The translations under genes were made by a program, and so were the position numbers. Under the pieces are notes generated by a model that had not been told where the DNA came from, did no database searches, and was given only the letters and a program-made list of their open reading frames with translations. A DNA stretch of 64,000 nt from assembly GCF_038562415.1 (NCBI RefSeq), contig NZ_JBCFBA010000002.1:18222-82221 (forward strand), read 5' to 3'. The DNA is from Solidesulfovibrio sp. (lineage in GTDB: Bacteria > Desulfobacterota > Desulfovibrionia > Desulfovibrionales > Desulfovibrionaceae). Positions 36,437-43,574 of the stretch are shown here, in pieces (the first letter of the stretch is position 1; each line of letters starts with the position of its first letter).

Positions 36437-37714
36437 CTAGGCCTTTTTCGGTTCCAGGGCGATGCGGAGCGCCTCCAGGGTATCCCCCTGGACCGTGGAT
36501 TTGAGGAAATCGCCATTGCGCGTGGCCGCCACCGGGCCGGCCTGCATGAACACGCCGGAATAGACGATGTCGAAGCGGTCGGCGGCGTCGCCGGTGAGCC
36601 TGGCGGCGAACCCGAGCAACGGTGCGCCCATGCCGCGGGTTCCCGTGAATTGGGGCGGGCTGACCCAGGGCATGAGGCGGCCGTCGGAGGTGACGGCGGC
36701 ATATTCGAGTGCGTTGAGGTCGAGGCCTTCGGCATACAGCGCGATGGCTTCCAGGCGTCGTTTGGAGCCGGGCCGGCCGGCGACCTGGCCGGGATCGAAG
36801 GCCACGTCGCCTTCGCGTTCGATGTGCCCGGCTATGCGGATGCCCGGCACGTTCACAGCCGCGGGCGCGGGTTGGGTCGGGGCCGGCTCGAAGGGCTTCG
36901 GCGCGGCGGACGGGAAGCCGCCCGGCTGCGGGAAACCGCCCGGCTGCGGGAAACCGCCCGGCTGCGGAAAGCCACCCGGCTGCGGGAAGCCGCCCGGCTG
37001 CGGAAAGCCACCAGGCTGCGGAAAGCCGCCCGGCTGCGGGAAACCGCCCGGCTGCGGGAAGCCGCCCTGTTGGGGGAAACCGCCCGGCTGGGGCGTCAGG
37101 GAGAAACCGGTCGCTTGCTGGGCGAAGGGTGGTGGCGCCGCAGGCTGTGGTGCCGCCGCCTGGAGGCCGAATCCGCCGGGATACGGCTGGGGTTGGTCCC
37201 TTTCGGGCTGAAAGGACGGGAAGGAAGTCGGAGCCGCGGCCTGGGGAAAGCCCGAGGGCTGGGCACCCGGAAAAGCCGGCGCGCCGGCGGAGAAGGCCTG
37301 CTGGGCGGCCGGTTGCGGGGCGGCCTGGGGCGGCGCGCCGGTCTTGATGCGTTCGATATCCATGCGGATGCCGGTTGTGGGGTAATCGCTGGGTCGATAG
37401 GTGGTAAAAAGGACCAGACCGCCGGGATTGGCCACGGTCAAAACGGTCTGATCACCGGCACGTTGCAGCCAGGCCATGACGCCGTCGGCGGTGTCGAGGC
37501 GGGTGATGCCGCGGCAGCCGGGAAGCACGGTGACGAGGACCGCCGGGAACGAGGTCTCGACCACGGACTTGGAGGGGTGCTCCATGGCGCCCACGGCGAT
37601 ACGGTACGAACCGGCGGGGAAGGGGACCAGCGTGACCTCGCTGGTGAGCAGGGTTTCCAGCCGGGCGCCCGGCGCGGATGCGTTCGGCTGCGACGGTGGT
37701 TGTTGCGAGTGCAT
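36437..37714 (-). CDS. Secretion-locus protein with GGFPQP tandem repeats
   Basis: 425 aa. Residues 1-125 form a globular part with beta strands (TLVPFPAGSYRIAVGAMEHPSKS...). Residues about 126-285 are low-complexity and contain ten tandem GGFPQP-type hexapeptides. Residues 290-425 hold three similar segments ending in RRLEAIAL, PLLGFAARL and TLEALRIAL. These resemble the clostridial hydrophobic-W repeat pattern, though the match is only visual. No signal peptide is seen, and the adjacent type I secretion genes make it a candidate substrate. The match to known families is otherwise weak. Confidence 0.6.
   Translation of the reverse strand: MHSQQPPSQPNASAPGARLETLLTSEVTLVPFPAGSYRIAVGAMEHPSKSVVETSFPAVLVTVLPGCRGITRLDTADGVMAWLQRAGDQTVLTVANPGGLVLFTTYRPSDYPTTGIRMDIERIKTGAPPQAAPQPAAQQAFSAGAPAFPGAQPSGFPQAAAPTSFPSFQPERDQPQPYPGGFGLQAAAPQPAAPPPFAQQATGFSLTPQPGGFPQQGGFPQPGGFPQPGGFPQPGGFPQPGGFPQPGGFPQPGGFPQPGGFPQPGGFPSAAPKPFEPAPTQPAPAAVNVPGIRIAGHIEREGDVAFDPGQVAGRPGSKRRLEAIALYAEGLDLNALEYAAVTSDGRLMPWVSPPQFTGTRGMGAPLLGFAARLTGDAADRFDIVYSGVFMQAGPVAATRNGDFLKSTVQGDTLEALRIALEPKKA
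36905..37084 (-). repeat. Tandem 18-nt repeat, ten copies
   Basis: Ten in-frame copies of an 18-nt unit encode GGFPQP (the first GGFPQQ, the last GGFPSA). The copies are similar but not identical: several carry synonymous changes (GGG/GGA, CCG/CCA). The tract lies within the repeat-protein gene and would allow length change by slippage or recombination in steps of six residues. Confidence 0.9.
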
Positions 37715-37742
37715 ATGGCGCTCCTTGTCGATGTGACGTGGC

Positions 37743-39164
37743 TTAAGGTTCGCGGATGGATTCGCCGAAGACGCGCAAAAGCGGCCAGGTTATGTAGGTG
37801 ATGACCGTGCGGCTGCCGATCTTGATGTCCGAGGACAGCGTCATGCCCGGTACGAGCCGGAAGTCCGCCGGCATGTTGATCATATGGTCCATGCTGGTGA
37901 TGCGCAGGCGCCCCTCGTAGACGAACCTGCGGCCGGTGGTCGTGTCGAGGACCTGGGCGTCCTCGGCGATGGTGCGCAACGAGGCGTCGAGATACCCGTA
38001 TTTTTGGAAGGGGTAGGTATCGAGCTTGATTTCGGCCGGGTCGCCCTGGCGGATATACCCGATGTCGGAGGGGTCGATATAGACGGCAGCTTCCAGGGGC
38101 TCATTGAGGGGGACCAGGGTCATCATGGTCTCACCGCTTTTGATGACCGTCCCGGGATTGTAGTTGGCTATGTCGAGGACCACGGCGTCGCTCGGCGCGG
38201 TCAGGATGGTGAGTTCCTTGAGGCGCTCGGCCTTGGACAGGTCCTCCTCCACGCTTTGGAGGTCTTTGTTGCCGGTGGTCAGTTGGTTGACGATGTCGTT
38301 GCGCCAGCCTTCGACAAAGCCTTCCTTTTCCGCCAAAAGCTGGGTCAGGTCGTGGCGTTTGGAGGCCAGGGAGCCCTTGAGCTGCTCCATGGAGACATTG
38401 GTCTGGGCCAGGTGGTTTTCCGCCTCGAGCATGGAGAGGCGGGAATCCGAGCCCTGTTCGTAGACCTTCTGGCGCATGCCCACCAGTTCCTGGGCCACGG
38501 ACACCTGCTTTTCCATCTGCGTGTACTGGCGCTGCAGGGCCTGGATATCATGTTGATACTGGGAAATCTTGGTGTTGACCGTACGCAGCTTGGCCGAAAA
38601 TTCCTCCAGGCGGCCGGCCAGGAGCTTGCGTTGCGTCTCCACGTCCTGGGGGGTCGCCGAGGCCGGGGGAATGAAGGGCGCCCCGGTCAACTCGCTTTCC
38701 ATGCGGGACAGCACGAGGAGGTCGTAGGTCTTGTTTTTTTGAAGTCGGCTGGCGTCGGCCGTGGAGAAGGTGGGGTCCAGCCGGACCAGGACGTCGCCTT
38801 TCTTGATCGTGGCCCCGAGTTTGACGTCGATGCTGCGGATGATGGCATCCTGCAAGGGGGAGATGTTGATGTTCTTGCCCGAGGATACGATCTTTCCCGT
38901 GGAGGCGATGATCTTGTCGGTTTTGGCGAAAATCGACCAGATGAAAAAGAACAGGAGCATGGCCACGATGATGTACAGGGTCAGGCGAGCGGATACCGGC
39001 AAGGGCGTCAGTTCGAGTTCCTCGGCGTCCGGCTGAAACTCCAAGGCTTCCTTGGGCAGGGCTGGTTTGTCTTTTTTCGGGATGAATTTCTCAAGCATGC
39101 GATGTATCCGAGCCTTTGTTTCCACAGCGGACGGGTTCTCGGGGCTGGGGTAGTCGTGCTTCAC
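37743..39164 (-). CDS. HlyD-family periplasmic adaptor (type I secretion)
   Basis: 473 aa. Short cytoplasmic N-terminus, one membrane helix (residues about 85-105, LTLYIIVAMLLFFFIWSIF), then a barrel-sandwich hybrid (VSSGKNINISPLQDAIIRSIDVKLGATIKKGDVLVRLDP). A long coiled coil with Gln/Glu/Leu heptads follows, then a C-terminal beta domain ending ITYITWPLLRVFGESI. The start is the GTG sharing GTGA with the ABC-protein stop; the ATG at residue 23 of this reading is the alternative. It bridges the inner-membrane ABC protein to an outer-membrane channel, which is not in the window. Confidence 0.88.
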   Translation of the reverse strand: MKHDYPSPENPSAVETKARIHRMLEKFIPKKDKPALPKEALEFQPDAEELELTPLPVSARLTLYIIVAMLLFFFIWSIFAKTDKIIASTGKIVSSGKNINISPLQDAIIRSIDVKLGATIKKGDVLVRLDPTFSTADASRLQKNKTYDLLVLSRMESELTGAPFIPPASATPQDVETQRKLLAGRLEEFSAKLRTVNTKISQYQHDIQALQRQYTQMEKQVSVAQELVGMRQKVYEQGSDSRLSMLEAENHLAQTNVSMEQLKGSLASKRHDLTQLLAEKEGFVEGWRNDIVNQLTTGNKDLQSVEEDLSKAERLKELTILTAPSDAVVLDIANYNPGTVIKSGETMMTLVPLNEPLEAAVYIDPSDIGYIRQGDPAEIKLDTYPFQKYGYLDASLRTIAEDAQVLDTTTGRRFVYEGRLRITSMDHMINMPADFRLVPGMTLSSDIKIGSRTVITYITWPLLRVFGESIREP

Positions 39165-41341
39165 GAGGCGGCCTGGTTTTGCAGCAGCCCTAACAGATGC
39201 CGGTTTTGTTTGTGCCAGAGGTCGGCGTAGATCGGGCAGGTGCGCAGCAGTTCGTCGTGGGGGGCGTTGCCGATGAGTCTGCCTTTTTCCAGGACGATAA
39301 TGGAATGGCACATGGTCAGCATGGACAGGCGGTGGCTGACGATGAGCATGGTGCGGCCCTGGGCGATGGCCGTGAGGTTGGCCTGGATGATGGCTTCGGA
39401 TTCGGCGTCCAGGGCGCTGGTGGCCTCGTCGAGGATCAGGATCGAGGGCTGGATGAGCAGGGCCCGGGCGATGGAGACGCGCTGGCGCTGGCCGCCGGAC
39501 AGGTTGGAGCCGCCTTCGAACAGGGGGGTGTCATACCCCTTGGGCAGCAGTTGGATGAATTCATCGGCCCCGGCCATACGGGAGGCGAAGACGATTTCCT
39601 CGAAGGTGGCCGAGGGTTTGGTGACGGCGATGTTGTCGCGGATGGAGCCCTCGAACAGGAAACTCTCCTGGAGGACCACGCCGATGGACCGGCGCAGGTG
39701 GGCCAGGTCGTAGTCGCGCATGTCCAGGCCGTCGACGGTGATGCGGCCCTGCTGGAGAGGGTACAGGCCCTGGATGAGGCGGGTCAGGGTGGATTTGCCG
39801 GAACCCGAACGGCCGACGATGCCGATGACCGATCCGGCGGGAAAATGCACGGTGATATCGGAAAGCGCCGGCGGCGCGTTTTCACTGTAGCGAAAGTTGA
39901 CGGACTCGATGCCGATACTGCCACTGATGGATGAAATGAGCCCCCGGTTGGCGGATTGGTGCTCGATGGGCCGGTTCAGGATGAGGCCCAGCAGGGAGAC
40001 GGAAACAGCCACCTCCTGGTATTCGTGCAACAGGCCGAGCATTTTTACCAGGGGGTGGGTGACCAGGTTGCTGAGCATCATGAAGGCGATGATCCCGCCC
40101 ATCGTGATTTCCTGGTCGATGGCCTGGTAGCAGCCATACCAGACAAGAGAGACACGCAGAAGTTGCTGGATCATTTCGCTAAAAAATGTGACCTTCAGGG
40201 AAAGCTTTTTGATGGTCTGATCCTGGCTGATTGTATTGGCCGAGTCCTGCTCCGTCCTTCTGTAGCGGAATGGTTCGAGAGCCAAGGACTTGATGGTGCC
40301 TATGCCTCGAAGTGTTTCGACGAGATATTTGTTTTTTATGGCTTCGGCTTGTTGGACGTTATGCATCAAGAAACGGAATCGACGCGTGGTGCTCACCATG
40401 ATCAACAGGATGAGCCCGGTTCCGACCAAGACCATGCAGGTCATCTGCCAGGAATAAAAAAAGAGGACAGGAAATATGAAAACGATCAAGCTCAGGTCGA
40501 AGAGCGTAATGAGCAGTGTGCCTGTCATGAAACGACGTATACGGTCTTTCTGGAAAAGATAGCGTGTAATAAGGCCGATGGGCGTGAAGTCGAAGAAGTC
40601 GATGGGGAGGCGGAGAATATGACTGTAAAGGACTTTATCCAGGCGCAAGTCGATCTTGTTCGCGGCGTAAAGCGTGATGTATTCCTTGAGATAGTCGAGG
40701 ATCTTTTGGAATACGACCACCAGAACGACGGCCACGGAGAGTACGGCCAGGGTTGATAGGGCGCGGTGCTTGATCGCCTTGTCGAAAACGAGCTGAATGT
40801 AAATCGGGAAGCCGAGGGCCAGCAGGTTGACGGTGATTGTGGCCAAGGTCACATCGCGAAACAACACCTTGTGCCGCATCATTTCAGGGATGAACCATTC
40901 CAGGCCAAAAGGCTTGTGCGTGTCCGTGGACTTGTAGATTTTCTTGAAGAGAAGACACTCGCCAGCCCATATTTCTTCAAAAGCGCTCTGGCGCAGGAAA
41001 ATGAATTCCAGGGAACCGCGGCTCGGGTCGACGATGGCAACTTCCCCGGCGGTGTCCGTACCTCGCACCCCGGAAACGATGATATACTTGTCGTCACGAA
41101 GCCGGGCAATAAAGGGAAAAACGTTGCCGATATAGAAGAGTTTCTTCCAACTCAGGTTCGTTCGCTTGCTCTTGAACCCCAGATCCTTGGCCATGCGCAA
41201 CAATTTGATGGGATCAAGGTTTTGGTCGCTGATGTTATACTTGTGGGAAAGGGATTCCGCCGTCAAATCGATGTGATGATGCCGGGCCAGGAGCAAAAAA
41301 CAGAAGAGTCCCGAATTGCTGCGAAGATGGTCATTGGTCAT
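39161..41341 (-). CDS. Type I secretion ABC transporter, C39-like domain without catalytic Cys
   Basis: 726 aa. N-terminal about 130 residues are peptidase-C39-like, but the usual catalytic Cys is absent (SGLFCFLLLARHHHID), as in HlyB-type CLD domains that bind substrate rather than cleave it. Six membrane helices follow (about 160-440). The ATPase is intact: Walker A GRSGSGKST, signature LSGGQRQRVSIARAL, Walker B ILILDEATSALD, H-loop SHR. Its membrane-domain coding region is visibly less GC-rich than its neighbours. The start at ATG MTNDHLRSN has AAGGAA upstream. Confidence 0.92.
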   Translation of the reverse strand: MTNDHLRSNSGLFCFLLLARHHHIDLTAESLSHKYNISDQNLDPIKLLRMAKDLGFKSKRTNLSWKKLFYIGNVFPFIARLRDDKYIIVSGVRGTDTAGEVAIVDPSRGSLEFIFLRQSAFEEIWAGECLLFKKIYKSTDTHKPFGLEWFIPEMMRHKVLFRDVTLATITVNLLALGFPIYIQLVFDKAIKHRALSTLAVLSVAVVLVVVFQKILDYLKEYITLYAANKIDLRLDKVLYSHILRLPIDFFDFTPIGLITRYLFQKDRIRRFMTGTLLITLFDLSLIVFIFPVLFFYSWQMTCMVLVGTGLILLIMVSTTRRFRFLMHNVQQAEAIKNKYLVETLRGIGTIKSLALEPFRYRRTEQDSANTISQDQTIKKLSLKVTFFSEMIQQLLRVSLVWYGCYQAIDQEITMGGIIAFMMLSNLVTHPLVKMLGLLHEYQEVAVSVSLLGLILNRPIEHQSANRGLISSISGSIGIESVNFRYSENAPPALSDITVHFPAGSVIGIVGRSGSGKSTLTRLIQGLYPLQQGRITVDGLDMRDYDLAHLRRSIGVVLQESFLFEGSIRDNIAVTKPSATFEEIVFASRMAGADEFIQLLPKGYDTPLFEGGSNLSGGQRQRVSIARALLIQPSILILDEATSALDAESEAIIQANLTAIAQGRTMLIVSHRLSMLTMCHSIIVLEKGRLIGNAPHDELLRTCPIYADLWHKQNRHLLGLLQNQAAS

Positions 41342-41422
41342 GTTGTTACGGTTCCTTGACGGCGATCGTGAACACGAACTGGCGGTTGACTGTGGATGAT
41401 GTCGCACGCCGTACAGCTAACT

Positions 41423-41452
41423 ACCATGCCACGATCGTGAAGTTGATGTCAA
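41423..41452 (-). promoter_or_regulatory. Possible promoter for the type I secretion operon
   Basis: Minus strand: a perfect TTGACA (41452-41447), 18-nt spacer, then TGGCATGGT, an extended -10-like box (CATGGT at 41428-41423). It is about 80 nt before the ABC start codon, in the 262-nt gap after the upstream glycosyltransferase gene. The -10 box is weak, so this is tentative. Confidence 0.4.
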
Positions 41453-41603
41453 CGCGTTTTTCTGGATGAGCTGGAAAAGCCGAACAATCCATTCCGGTTG
41501 TACGCTGCTTTCGCGTCGCGCTTCCGCCATGGGGACAACCTGTTTCTGGTCGGAAGATGCGTCCGGGCGCGACGCGTCCGCCGCGTTCTTGCGGTGCGCG
41601 TCG

Positions 41604-43415
41604 CTATCGGCTGCAAAGCCCGCGCAGGCGTTCCCGGTAGGCCAGCCCCACGGTCCGCGGATGGTGTCGGCTGCCGATGCGTTCCCGTCCGGCGGCGGCG
41701 CGCCTGGCGGCCAGTTCCGGCGCCCGCGTCACCAGGCGCATGGCCCGGGCCAGGGCGTCGATGTCCGGGTCGGCCCAGGTCAGCCCTTCGCCGAAGGGGT
41801 ACTCGCCGGCGCCGACGGGCGAAAGCCGGTAGGCCACGGGAAAGCCCGTCTCGGGCGTGAGGAAGTCGGCGCTGCCCGAGTGGTTCGTGGCGATGACCGG
41901 TTTGCCGAGCAGCATGGCCTCGGCCAGGGTGCGGCCGAAGCCTTCCGCCCGGTGGGGCGAGAGGTAGGCGTCGCAGGCGGCGAAAAGCCCGAGCACGTCG
42001 CCCCGGTCCATGGTCTCGCGCAAAAAAAGGATGCGCCGGTCCCCCGAGGCCGCCTCGGCCAGGGCCAGCCAGCGGGGGTCGTCCTCCCGGACGTTCATGG
42101 TCTTGAGCACCAGGGCCACCGGGGCGTCGCTTGCGGCAAAGGCCTCCCGAAAGGCGGCGATGGCGGCCAGGGGGTTCTTGCGGGCCAGGTAGGAATTGCA
42201 GTCGAAGGTATACAGGAACAGGAACCGGTCGTCGGGCAGGCCGAAATAGGCCCGGGGCCGGGGCGTGATCCGGTCCACGGCAACGGCCATGGGCGCGAGC
42301 CGCACCGGGATGGGCGCGCTTTTGGCGAAGGCGTCCCGGGTGTAGGCGCTCGACACCCACAGCTCGTCCATCAGCGTGTAGGCGTCGGCCATGCCCTCGG
42401 GCCAGGCCGGCAGTTCCCACGGCCAGTAGCCGATATTGACGCGCCCGGCGAAAAGGGCGTTGCCGCGTTCCAGCCAGACCCGGGCCGTGTCCAGGCCCGT
42501 GAGGCAGAAGATGTTGACCGGGTAGGGCGCGTCCTCGGCCAGGCAGGCGTCGAGGTAGCCGTCGGCCTCCCGCGTGCACGAGCCCACGGGGATGTTGACC
42601 ACGGCAAAGGGCGTGTCGGCCTGGGCCAGGGACAGGGCGCACATGCGCGAGTCCTCGCCGATGCCGAGTTCCCCCCTGGCGTAGCCGATGATGTTGGCCC
42701 CGAAGGCATGGCGCGGTGGAGGGGCGGCCGGGAGGCGGCGACCTGGCTCGGGCGGGGCGGGCGGGGTCTCCTCCGGGCCGCGGGGGGCCAGCCAGGCCGC
42801 ATAAGCCTGGTGGCGCATCTCGGCCACGCCGTGCGCGAAGTACCAGGCCAGCAGGGCGGCCGGGCCGTCCGGCGACTCGAGGTCGAAGGCGTCGCGGACG
42901 TCGGCGCGGTTTTCCCACAGCAGCCGGGCCAGCCGGGGCAGCGGCAGCCCGGCCGGCGGCAGGGGCGGCGTCACCGGCGCCAGGAGCCACTCCCGCTCCC
43001 GGGCGCCCAGCAGGTCGAAAAGGTGCAGTTCCGGCACGGCGCAGGCGTAATACCAGGCGGCCAGGGCCCGACGGCCCCGGGCGGTGGCCAGGTCGTACCC
43101 GGCGGCGTCCCCGGGCCGCAGGCGCCGCATGAAGTCCATGAGCCGGGTGACGGCGGCGTCCCGCGGCCCCGTGCCCGGGAGAAGGACCTCGCCGGCCAGG
43201 GCCACGTCCCCGGGTGTCCGCTCGCCGGCCTGGGCCGGGAATTCGAGGCGGGCGGAGCTGATCCACCACAGGGCCAGGTCCAGGCGCGTGCGCGGATCGT
43301 CCAGGCTGCGGCCGGCGCGGAGGTCGTCGCGCAGGTGCCAGGCCAGGACCATTTCCCGGGTCAGTTCCACATGGGGGATCGCGGTGTCGGCGGGGGCAGG
43401 TCGCATGGCCGGCAT
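41604..43415 (-). CDS. Large glycosyltransferase (GT4) with N-terminal helical repeats
   Basis: 603 aa. The first half contains helical repeats around aromatic motifs (LALWWISSARLEF, ALAAWYYACAVPELHLF, LLAWYFAHGVAEMRHQ). The second half is GT4: GANIIGYARGELGIGEDSRMCA, a glycosyltransferase Rossmann core, and the catalytic region PHRAEGFGRTLAEAMLLGKPVIATNHSG, where the EX7E-type Glu pair is present. Probably adds sugars to a surface polymer or glycoprotein. It is divergent from the EAL-CBS-GGDEF gene. Confidence 0.83.
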   Translation of the reverse strand: MPAMRPAPADTAIPHVELTREMVLAWHLRDDLRAGRSLDDPRTRLDLALWWISSARLEFPAQAGERTPGDVALAGEVLLPGTGPRDAAVTRLMDFMRRLRPGDAAGYDLATARGRRALAAWYYACAVPELHLFDLLGAREREWLLAPVTPPLPPAGLPLPRLARLLWENRADVRDAFDLESPDGPAALLAWYFAHGVAEMRHQAYAAWLAPRGPEETPPAPPEPGRRLPAAPPPRHAFGANIIGYARGELGIGEDSRMCALSLAQADTPFAVVNIPVGSCTREADGYLDACLAEDAPYPVNIFCLTGLDTARVWLERGNALFAGRVNIGYWPWELPAWPEGMADAYTLMDELWVSSAYTRDAFAKSAPIPVRLAPMAVAVDRITPRPRAYFGLPDDRFLFLYTFDCNSYLARKNPLAAIAAFREAFAASDAPVALVLKTMNVREDDPRWLALAEAASGDRRILFLRETMDRGDVLGLFAACDAYLSPHRAEGFGRTLAEAMLLGKPVIATNHSGSADFLTPETGFPVAYRLSPVGAGEYPFGEGLTWADPDIDALARAMRLVTRAPELAARRAAAGRERIGSRHHPRTVGLAYRERLRGLCSR

Positions 43416-43574
43416 GATGCGGTAAAACGGGGCGGCCTGGCAAGCCGGGCCGGTGTCACCGAATCGTCATGGCAATGTCGACCGGGCGTATCCCCGACTT
43501 GAGGCAACGCATGCTAGCAAGGCGCGGTTTGTCCGGCGCCCGGGATGTGCAGGGCCAAGCAGTAAGGAAACGGT

